From UMGS1908 sp045588795 (lineage in GTDB: Bacteria > Bacillota > Clostridia > Christensenellales > UBA1242), in contig JAZNEY010000098.1 of NCBI GenBank assembly GCA_045588795.1, positions 1-5,080 on the forward strand: DNA of 5,080 nt, written 5' to 3'. The notes beneath the pieces were generated by a model. That model was given only the letters and a program-made list of their open reading frames with translations, made no database searches and was not told where the DNA came from. Made by a program: the position numbers and the translations under genes. Numbering within the stretch: position 1 is the stretch's first letter; every line of letters starts with the position of its first letter. This document shows positions 1-5,080 of the stretch, piece by piece.

Positions 1-2
1 AA

Positions 3-83
3 AATGAATTAAGGCTTGGTAAATATAGAAATATTGACAGGATAAAAAATGTATATATCGAAAATGGTTATAAATTTAAATAA
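3..83 (+). CDS. Possible C-terminal end of an upstream gene (partial)
   Basis: A reading frame enters from the left edge and runs 26 codons to a TAA at 81-83. Its translation (NELRLGKYRNIDRI, then KNVYIENGYKFK) is basic, mixed in composition and protein-like rather than low-complexity, as expected for the end of a real protein. The gene at 49 would overlap it by 35 bases in another frame, an arrangement that would suggest translational coupling in one plus-strand operon. Against it, the stretch is short and AT-rich, so a chance open frame is quite possible, and no family can be recognised from 26 residues. The other two plus frames stop almost at once (TGA at 5-7, TAA at 10-12). Confidence 0.38.
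   Translation, partial: NELRLGKYRNIDRIKNVYIENGYKFK
36..42 (+). promoter_or_regulatory. Ribosome binding site for the 163-residue gene
   Basis: GACAGGA, with an AGGA core at 39-42, lies six bases before the ATG at 49. The next in-frame ATG, at 64, is preceded by an AT-rich stretch with no purine-rich site. This site therefore decides the start at 49. Confidence 0.55.
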
Positions 84-540
84 TATAAAGTATAAAAATA
101 TATTACAAATTGTAAAACAGTGTGAAAAAGACATTGAACAAGATATAAAAAGTTTAAAATTTATAAAGTGTATTGACTTTATAGATATATTTCCAGTATC
201 AGAAGAACATAAAATATTACTTGATAAAGAGGCAAGTGAAATTTCTACGATAATTGAAGAAACGGAGAGGGGTAATTTTTATTCGCTCAATAAACCAATA
301 ACAACAAAATTTGGATCGATAAAGATTTTTAAAATAAGGAAATTTGATGAGACAAGACTTCAATGGGTGGCTGCTCCGGATTTTGAAACAACAGAATACA
401 ATGAGTTTTGTGAACTATATATGAATGATGGTAGATTTAAGTACATTGAAAAACCAACATATAAAGGTTTGGAATTTAAAACAGAAAAAAGTCTCGTATA
501 TTTTTTAGATGAACTTACAACAGATTATTATAATATCTAA
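49..540 (+). CDS. Hypothetical protein, 163 residues, function unknown
   Basis: I do not recognise this protein. It is complete, with an ATG behind an AGGA site and a TAA stop, and it has no signal peptide or membrane segment, so it should be cytosolic. The N-terminal part (about residues 6-75) is rich in Lys, Ile, Glu and Asp and looks mainly helical, followed by an acidic run (EETERG, 70-75). The C-terminal part (about 88-155) looks like a compact alpha/beta domain, with strand-like KIFKIRK (92-98), then FDETRLQWVAAPDF (99-112), an aromatic helix (YNEFCELYM, 117-125), FKYIEKPTY (130-138) and LEFKTEKSLVYFLDEL (141-156). Isoleucine is mostly ATA in its first half, whereas the codons I read in the neighbouring oxidoreductase are often ATT or ATC; this fits a gene of modest expression. 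No promoter precedes it, so it is probably a downstream member of an operon entering from the left. It ends 26 bases before a strong terminator. Confidence 0.85.
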   Translation: MYISKMVINLNNIKYKNILQIVKQCEKDIEQDIKSLKFIKCIDFIDIFPVSEEHKILLDKEASEISTIIEETERGNFYSLNKPITTKFGSIKIFKIRKFDETRLQWVAAPDFETTEYNEFCELYMNDGRFKYIEKPTYKGLEFKTEKSLVYFLDELTTDYYNI

Positions 541-566
541 CATAGTGGGTAGGTATTATGTAAGAC

Positions 567-604
567 AAAAGCAGGTGTTATGTTTGTCATAACACCTGCT
601 TTTT
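567..604. terminator. Bidirectional intrinsic terminator between convergent genes
   Basis: A perfect 16-bp stem (567-582 pairs with 588-603) closes a five-base loop, TTTGT. The stem contains the GC-rich core GCAGGTG/CACCTGC flanked by A and T runs. On the plus strand it is followed by T-rich sequence (TTTTT at 600-604, then GTTTGTTTTACTTA), so it should end the unit of the 163-residue gene efficiently. On the minus strand it starts 12 bases after the stop of the oxidoreductase; the U tract there is only the TTTT inside the stem followed by GTCTTAC, so termination in that direction may be weaker. Confidence 0.9.
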
Positions 605-615
605 GTTTGTTTTAC

Positions 616-3600
616 TTATTTTTTCAAGTTTTCTATTCTGCTTGCACGATATTCTGCTGCCTCTTTTAGTAATTGGTCTGCTTTTTGTGGGTCTTTCTTA
701 ATAAGGTTGAAATATCTTGCTTGTAAGTCTGTAAATGACCTGTAATCTTGTGCCTTAAATGGTGGGTCAATAGTCATTTTTGGTTCTTTATTTGGATTAA
801 ATCTGTATAGTGGCCAGTATCCAGAAAGAACTGCATTTTTCTCAGTCTCTTGGGTCTTGCTCATATTGATTCCGTGGTTAACGCAAGGAGCATATGCAAT
901 AATAATTGCTGGTCCATTGTGCTTTTCAGCCTCTGTGAATGCGTTAATAAGTTGCGTTTGGTTAGCACCCATTGAAACACTTGCAACATATGTGTTTGGA
1001 TAATTCATAGCAATTGCACCAAGATCTTTCTTGTGTGTCTTTTTTCCACCTGCTGCGAATTTCGCAACGCCACCAAGTGGGGTAGATTTACTTGCTTGTC
1101 CACCAGTGTTACTGTAAACCTCGGTGTCAAGAACTAAAACTTTAATATTTTCGTTGCTTGAAAGTACGTGGTCAAGTCCACCATAACCGATATCATAAGC
1201 CCAGCCATCTCCACCAAGAATCCAGTAAGATTTTTGTGTTAGGCAACTGTTAAGTGCAACGATTTCACGGCATACACCAGATAGTTCTTGGTTTGTGTAA
1301 TAGTTATTTGCAAAACCTAGAATCATATCTCTTGTTTGGTCTGTTCTGTTTCCGTTCAACCAATCTGCAAGAACTGCTTTAAAGTCGTTTGGTAATTTTT
1401 GAGTCTCAACAGCATTTTTAATGATGTTTTCTAAACTTTCTGTATTCTTCTTGTGTGCAAGGTAAAGACCAAGTCCAAACTCTGCATTATCTTCAAACAA
1501 ACTATTGCTCCAAGCAGGTCCTTGACCTTTCTTGTTTGTTGTGTAAGGGCAAGTAGGGTTGCTTCCACCATAGATAGAAGAACAGCCAGTTGCGTTAGCA
1601 ATAACTAATTTATCTCCAAATAATTGAGTCAAAAGTTTAACATAAGGTGTTTCTCCGCACCCTGCACAAGCACCAGAGAACTCAAATAGAGGTTGCTTGA
1701 ATTGGCTTCCTTTTACTGTTGTTGTAGCGAATAATGATTGTTCGTTTTCAATATCTTTTACAAGTTCATATTTTTTAAGTTCTGCATCAATAGTTTCTTC
1801 TTTGTCAACCATTTTTAATGCTTTAACCTTTGCAGGGCAAACATTAACGCAGTTTTCACAAGAAGTACAATCCATAGGGCTACATTGAATTACAAAGTCT
1901 TTGCCTTTAATTCCAAGTGCTGGTTTAGCACCAACCTCAGCAGAGGTTTTAGAGCCACTTTCTGTAAGGTATGGACGAATACAGCCATGAGGACAAACAA
2001 GCGCACATTGATTACATTGAATACAATTTTCTGGAATCCAAACAGGAATTGTAGTTGCAATGTTTCTTTTTTCAAGAGCAGTTGTTCCAGTTGGAACTTC
2101 GCCATTTGGGGTAAATGCAGAAACTGGTAGGTCATCACCGCTTTGAGTGATAATTGGTTCAATTACAGCATTGAAATATGGGTCATCAATACCATTTTCA
2201 ACATTTGCACCAGTTGTTGCAGTTGCCCAAGATGAAGGAACTTGAACTTCCCACATTTTACCATTTGCACTATCTATTGCTTGAATGTTCATATTAACAA
2301 CCGCTTCGCCTTTCTTTGAGTATGTTTTAACAACAGCCTCTTTCATTTTTGAACTTACGAAATCCCAAGGCATAATGTTTGTCAATTTGAAGAAGCAAGC
2401 CTGCATAATTGTATTGATTCTGTTGTTTAAGCCAACTTCTTTTGCGATAGCATTTGCATTAATACAATAAACTTTTATATGCTTTTTAGCAATTGCCTGT
2501 TTCATACTTGCTGGAAGTTCTTCTTCAATTGTTTCTTGTGTCCAAGGACAGTTGAGTAAGAAGATTCCATTTTCTTTAATTCCAGAAAGACAATCGAATT
2601 TTTTAACATAAGTAGGGTTGTGGCAAGCAATAAAGTCAGCATTGCTTATGTAGTAAGTAGATTTTATTGGAGATTTTCCAAAACGAAGATGGGAAGTAGT
2701 TACACTTCCTGCCTTTTTACTGTCGTACATAAAGTATGCTTGCGAGTAAAGAGGGGTGTATTCCCCAATGATTTTAATACTGTTTTTATTTGCAGAAACT
2801 GTTCCATCACTTCCAAGACCATAGAATTTGCATTCGATAGTTCCGTTTGGAAGAGTGTTTATATGTTTCTTGATATCAAGGCTTGTATTTGTTACATCAT
2901 CATTTATACCAACAGTAAAGTGGTTCTTTGGCTTATTTGAAGCCATATTATCAAACACGGCAAGCACGCAGTCTGGGTCGAAGTTTTTGCTTGATAAGCC
3001 ATATCTTCCACCAATAACAGAAATGTTATTGATTTTGCTTTCAAATAGTGCAGAACAAACATCTGTATAAAGAGGCTCACCAAGAGCACCAGATTCTTTT
3101 GTTCTGTCAAGAACTGTGATTCTTTGAGTTGTTTTTGGCAATGCTTTTAACAAGTGTTTTGTACTGAATGGGCGATATAGGTGAACAACAACCACACCAA
3201 CTTTTCTGCCTTGTTTAACAAGGTGTTCAACGGTTTCGCAGATTGTTTCTGTTCCACTTCCCATAGCAATAACAATATCAGTTGCATCTTTTGCGCCGAA
3301 GTAGTCAAACAATTTATATTTTCTTCCAGTTTTTTCAGCGATTACTGCAAAAGTTTCTTCTAAAATTTCTGGAAGTGCATTATAGAATGAGTTTGAAGCC
3401 TCTCTGTTTTGGAAGAATACATCTCCGTTTTGTGCTGTTCCTCTTTGTGTTGGAGCATCAGGAGAAAGGGCGGTTTCTTTAAATTTTCTAACGGCCTCAT
3501 AGTCTATCATAGTTTTGATTGTTTCATAATCAACTTCTTCAATTTTGTTGATTTCGTGAGAAGTTCTAAATCCATCAAAGAAATGAAGGAATGGAACTTT

Positions 3601-4086
3601 TGCTTTTACAGTTGTTAAATAACTTGCAAGAGCCATATCTTGTGCTTCTTGAACAGAAGAAGAGGCAAGCATTGCAAAACCAGTTGCACGACAAGCCATG
3701 ACATCACTGTGGTCTCCAAAGATAGAAAGTGCGTGAGTTGCAACTGTACGAGCGGCAACATTAATAACGCAAGGCAACAATTCCCCAGCAATTTTGTACA
3801 TATTAGGAATCATTAAAAGAAGTCCTTGCGAAGAAGTAAATGTTGTTGCAAGAGCTCCACTTGTAAGTGCTCCGTGAAGAGCACCAGCAGCACCAGCTTC
3901 TGATTGCATTTCAGTAACAGAAACCTTGTTGCCAAAGCAGTTTAGTTTTCCAGCATTTTGCCATTCATCAATGCTTTCTGCCATAGGAGATGATGGTGTG
4001 ATTGGATAGATAATAGCCATATCAGATAGGGCATAAGCCATATTTGCACAGGCGGTATTACCATCAACAGTTATAAATTTTTTCAT
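616..4086 (-). CDS. nifJ: Pyruvate:ferredoxin (flavodoxin) oxidoreductase, single-chain
   Basis: Cytoplasmic enzyme, homodimeric in the family, that converts pyruvate, CoA and oxidised ferredoxin to acetyl-CoA, CO2 and reduced ferredoxin, the central pyruvate-oxidising step of anaerobes. The 1156 residues follow the Desulfovibrio africanus enzyme throughout. The N-terminal pyrimidine-side domain has YPITPSSP (27-34, Thr30), EMQSEAGAAGA with Glu63 near the cofactor, Arg113 and HALSIFGDH. The transketolase-C-like domain starts near 258 and contains YRPF and LDRTKE. The middle domain includes GLGSDGTVSANK (423-434). The ferredoxin domain carries two CxxCxxCxxxC sets (Cys688/691/694/698 and 740/743/746/750). 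The C-terminal domain has proximal-cluster cysteines 807, 810, 835 and 1068 and the thiamine-diphosphate motif GGDGWAYDIGYGG (958-970) with YSNTGG (991-996). It lacks the C-terminal extension of the D. africanus protein. The frame stays open 26 codons further upstream, but the start is set at 4086 because MKKFITVDGN is the family N-terminus, a Shine-Dalgarno site precedes it, and the promoter lies inside the longer frame. The gene is a single transcription unit with no sign of damage. Confidence 0.98.
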   Translation of the reverse strand: MKKFITVDGNTACANMAYALSDMAIIYPITPSSPMAESIDEWQNAGKLNCFGNKVSVTEMQSEAGAAGALHGALTSGALATTFTSSQGLLLMIPNMYKIAGELLPCVINVAARTVATHALSIFGDHSDVMACRATGFAMLASSSVQEAQDMALASYLTTVKAKVPFLHFFDGFRTSHEINKIEEVDYETIKTMIDYEAVRKFKETALSPDAPTQRGTAQNGDVFFQNREASNSFYNALPEILEETFAVIAEKTGRKYKLFDYFGAKDATDIVIAMGSGTETICETVEHLVKQGRKVGVVVVHLYRPFSTKHLLKALPKTTQRITVLDRTKESGALGEPLYTDVCSALFESKINNISVIGGRYGLSSKNFDPDCVLAVFDNMASNKPKNHFTVGINDDVTNTSLDIKKHINTLPNGTIECKFYGLGSDGTVSANKNSIKIIGEYTPLYSQAYFMYDSKKAGSVTTSHLRFGKSPIKSTYYISNADFIACHNPTYVKKFDCLSGIKENGIFLLNCPWTQETIEEELPASMKQAIAKKHIKVYCINANAIAKEVGLNNRINTIMQACFFKLTNIMPWDFVSSKMKEAVVKTYSKKGEAVVNMNIQAIDSANGKMWEVQVPSSWATATTGANVENGIDDPYFNAVIEPIITQSGDDLPVSAFTPNGEVPTGTTALEKRNIATTIPVWIPENCIQCNQCALVCPHGCIRPYLTESGSKTSAEVGAKPALGIKGKDFVIQCSPMDCTSCENCVNVCPAKVKALKMVDKEETIDAELKKYELVKDIENEQSLFATTTVKGSQFKQPLFEFSGACAGCGETPYVKLLTQLFGDKLVIANATGCSSIYGGSNPTCPYTTNKKGQGPAWSNSLFEDNAEFGLGLYLAHKKNTESLENIIKNAVETQKLPNDFKAVLADWLNGNRTDQTRDMILGFANNYYTNQELSGVCREIVALNSCLTQKSYWILGGDGWAYDIGYGGLDHVLSSNENIKVLVLDTEVYSNTGGQASKSTPLGGVAKFAAGGKKTHKKDLGAIAMNYPNTYVASVSMGANQTQLINAFTEAEKHNGPAIIIAYAPCVNHGINMSKTQETEKNAVLSGYWPLYRFNPNKEPKMTIDPPFKAQDYRSFTDLQARYFNLIKKDPQKADQLLKEAAEYRASRIENLKK

Positions 4087-4092
4087 AAAATT

Positions 4093-4097
4093 ACCTC
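4093..4097 (-). promoter_or_regulatory. Ribosome binding site of the oxidoreductase gene
   Basis: Read on the minus strand, GAGGT (within CGAGGTAA) lies six bases before the ATG at 4086-4084. It supports the shorter, family-consistent start over the ATG at 4164. Confidence 0.8.
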
Positions 4098-4102
4098 GTA
4101 TA

Positions 4103-4202
4103 ATATTGATATTTAAACCAATATATATTATAATCAAATGCAAGAAATAAGTCAAAAGAATCAACAGAACTTTTTTGAAATATAGTAAAAAACATATTGG
4201 TT
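4103..4202. repeat. ATATTG/CAATAT repeats in the divergent intergenic region
   Basis: ATATTG occurs on the plus strand at 4103-4108 and 4194-4199, and its complement CAATAT at 4119-4124. The first and second form an inverted pair, ten bases apart, covering the predicted transcription start and leader of the oxidoreductase gene. The second and third extend to a nine-base inverted match, AACCAATAT (4116-4124) against ATATTGGTT (4194-4202), with centres 78 bases apart on either side of the promoter. This could be an operator, but such matches arise easily in sequence this AT-rich. It does not match the Rex-type consensus with TTGTTAA half-sites. Confidence 0.25.
4127..4155 (-). promoter_or_regulatory. 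Sigma-A type promoter of the oxidoreductase gene
   Basis: On the minus strand there is a -35 box TTGACT (4155-4150, five of six consensus bases), a 17-base spacer and a perfect -10 box TATAAT (4132-4127). Transcription should begin near 4120, giving a leader of roughly 33 bases before the ATG. The near-ideal boxes and spacing predict strong expression, in line with a central metabolic enzyme. The 26-codon upstream extension of the reading frame overlaps this promoter and is therefore not coding. Confidence 0.85.
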
Positions 4203-4240
4203 ATAGTCTTATCAGTTATGATGTTCTAAAAATAAAGAAG

Positions 4241-4247
4241 AAAGGGG
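4241..4247 (+). promoter_or_regulatory. Ribosome binding site of truA
   Basis: AAAGGGG, at the end of a purine-rich run (AAAGAAGAAAGGGGAA), ends four bases before the ATG at 4252 and fixes the truA start. A credible -35/-10 pair upstream was not found: TATGAT at 4217-4222 is a fair -10 box but has no matching -35 box at normal spacing. Confidence 0.7.
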
Positions 4248-4251
4248 AATT

Positions 4252-4989
4252 ATGAGACGCATAGTACTAATTTTTGAATATGTAGGAACGGGTTTTAGTG
4301 GGTATCAATTGCAACCGGAGAAAAGAACGGTGCAAGGAGAGATGGAAAACATATTATCTTTAATACTAGACAACAAAATTAAAATTTATGCAAGCGGAAG
4401 AACGGATAGTGGTGTTCACTCGCTTGGTCAAGTTGCCCATTTTGACACCGAACAAGAATTCAATTTGGGTTGGCTACAAGACAAGTTGAACACTCTTCTT
4501 CCCGAAGATATTTCAATACAAAAAATTTTTGAAGCAGAAGATGGTTTTGATTCAAGATTTTCTGTTAAAGAAAAAACATATGGATACAGGTTTTATCTTT
4601 CAAGAAATGAGCGGGCAACAATGCGAAACAGGGCATTAAGGGTAAATGATAATGTTGACATAGAAAAGATGAAAGAGGCTTGTAAGTATATAGTCGGCGA
4701 GCACGATTTTAAAAGTTTTGTTGCAAGGAAGTCTGGAAAGGAAGATTTTGTTCGAACAGTTTATTCAGCCAAAATTAATGAGATGACAGATGGATTATAT
4801 GAGTTTTGTATAAGTGGAAATGGTTTTCTATACAATATGGTAAGAATAATAGTCGGGACACTAATAGATATTGGCAGTGGCAGAAAAAAACCAGAGGATA
4901 TGAAGCGAATAATTGATGGTAAAAACCGAAGCCTAGCCGGTAAAACAGTTGCTCCATATGGCCTATATATGAAATCTGTTAAGTATTAA
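4252..4989 (+). CDS. truA: tRNA pseudouridine(38-40) synthase TruA
   Basis: Cytoplasmic enzyme that isomerises uridine to pseudouridine at positions 38, 39 and 40 in the anticodon arm of many tRNAs, working as a homodimer in the family. The 245 residues are the usual bacterial length. The catalytic motif is ASGRTDSGVHSLGQVAHF (47-64), with nucleophile Asp52 equivalent to E. coli Asp60. RFSVKEKTYGYRF (102-114) carries the conserved active-site tyrosine, Tyr110. GEHDFKSF (149-156), GNGFLYNMVRIIVGTLIDIG (189-208) and a C-terminal APYGLYMKSVKY (234-245) complete the family pattern. The N-terminal signature is slightly altered: YVGTGFSGYQLQ stands where YDGTxxxGWQxQ is common. The start fits both the Shine-Dalgarno site and the family N-terminus. 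It is transcribed away from the oxidoreductase gene and so needs its own promoter in the 165-base gap. I see no terminator in the 91 bases after its stop. Confidence 0.97.
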   Translation: MRRIVLIFEYVGTGFSGYQLQPEKRTVQGEMENILSLILDNKIKIYASGRTDSGVHSLGQVAHFDTEQEFNLGWLQDKLNTLLPEDISIQKIFEAEDGFDSRFSVKEKTYGYRFYLSRNERATMRNRALRVNDNVDIEKMKEACKYIVGEHDFKSFVARKSGKEDFVRTVYSAKINEMTDGLYEFCISGNGFLYNMVRIIVGTLIDIGSGRKKPEDMKRIIDGKNRSLAGKTVAPYGLYMKSVKY

Positions 4990-5014
4990 TATTTTTCATT
5001 AGATATATGCAGAG

Positions 5015-5080
5015 ATGGGCAAAATTTGTTGTTTTGAGCTTGAAAAGTCAGATATATATGAAAATATAAATATTTCCTAT
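5015..5080 (+). CDS. Possible N-terminal start of a further gene (partial)
   Basis: From an ATG at 5015 a frame runs open for 22 codons to the right edge (MGKICCFELEKSDIYENINI and on). The residues are mixed and acidic, and the opening KICCFELE has the look of a first beta-strand, as in nucleotide-binding folds. It would lie 25 bases after the truA stop and could be cotranscribed. Against it, there is no Shine-Dalgarno site at proper distance (CAGAG directly abuts the ATG) and 22 codons prove little. A minus-strand frame, open from the edge to a TAA at 4988-4986, is an equally short alternative. Confidence 0.22.
   Translation, partial: MGKICCFELEKSDIYENINISY

Noticed and set aside
34..39. 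TTGACA, a perfect -35 consensus before the 163-residue gene
   Set aside because: At 16-18 bases downstream there is only coding sequence past the ATG at 49 with no -10 box, so any transcript would start inside the gene. The bases are better explained as leading into the ribosome site.
1697..3618. Several open frames of 60-106 codons on the plus strand, and two on the minus strand, within the oxidoreductase gene
   Set aside because: They are antisense or out-of-frame shadows of a full-length conserved gene, with no ribosome sites or recognisable proteins.
4087..4164. N-terminal extension of the oxidoreductase to an ATG at 4164
   Set aside because: The 26 extra residues overlap the promoter boxes, have no ribosome site and lie outside the family's N-terminus; the ATG at 4086 has a good Shine-Dalgarno site.
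4175..4222. Promoter for truA using TTGAAA (4175-4180) with TATAGT (4202-4207), or TATGAT (4217-4222)
   Set aside because: The first pair has a 21-base spacer, too long for sigma-A, and the second -10 box lacks a recognisable -35 box. truA must have a promoter here, but I cannot place it.
4775..4957. 60-codon minus-strand frame inside truA
   Set aside because: It lies wholly antisense to the conserved C-terminal half of TruA and has no independent support.
4989..5067. Imperfect inverted match ATATTTTTCAT (4989-4999) with ATGAAAATAT (5058-5067), as a truA terminator
   Set aside because: The arms are almost entirely A/T, lie nearly 60 bases apart and have no GC core or following T run, so this is most likely composition.
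1..5080. Search for a CRISPR array, insertion sequence, tRNA, riboswitch, phage or defence genes
   Set aside because: No regularly spaced repeats, transposase motifs, tRNA-like arms or long structured leader were visible; apart from the unknown gene the window is ordinary housekeeping and energy metabolism.

Overview
This AT-rich window looks like the chromosome of a strictly anaerobic, low-GC bacterium, most likely a Firmicute of clostridial type. The main grounds are a single-chain pyruvate:ferredoxin oxidoreductase of bacterial anaerobe type, strong A/T-ending codon use, purine-rich Shine-Dalgarno sites and a textbook sigma-A promoter. This placement is an inference from gene content and composition, because no taxonomic marker gene such as rRNA is present.

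Layout, left to right. At the left edge (to 83) an open frame appears to be the tail of an upstream plus-strand gene, overlapping the start of the next gene by 35 bases. Positions 49-540 (+) encode a 163-residue cytosolic protein of unrecognised function. A perfect 16-bp stem-loop at 567-603 separates it from the convergent gene and can serve as terminator for both. Positions 616-4086 (-) encode a complete 1156-residue pyruvate:ferredoxin (flavodoxin) oxidoreductase with all the thiamine-diphosphate and iron-sulfur ligands in place. The divergent intergenic region 4087-4251 holds a near-consensus promoter and Shine-Dalgarno site for that enzyme, a small set of ATATTG/CAATAT repeats and the Shine-Dalgarno site of truA. 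Positions 4252-4989 (+) encode a complete TruA, tRNA pseudouridine(38-40) synthase. The last 91 bases hold no certain gene, though a short frame running off the right edge from 5015 could be the start of another one.

The genes are not a functional pathway. The oxidoreductase is a single-gene transcription unit of central energy metabolism (pyruvate to acetyl-CoA plus reduced ferredoxin), truA is tRNA-modification housekeeping, and the 163-residue protein probably belongs to an operon extending to the left. I found no mobile element, CRISPR array, RNA gene, riboswitch or obvious new system. The points most worth a second look are the unidentified 163-residue gene, the overlapping upstream frame, and the repeated motif around the oxidoreductase start site.
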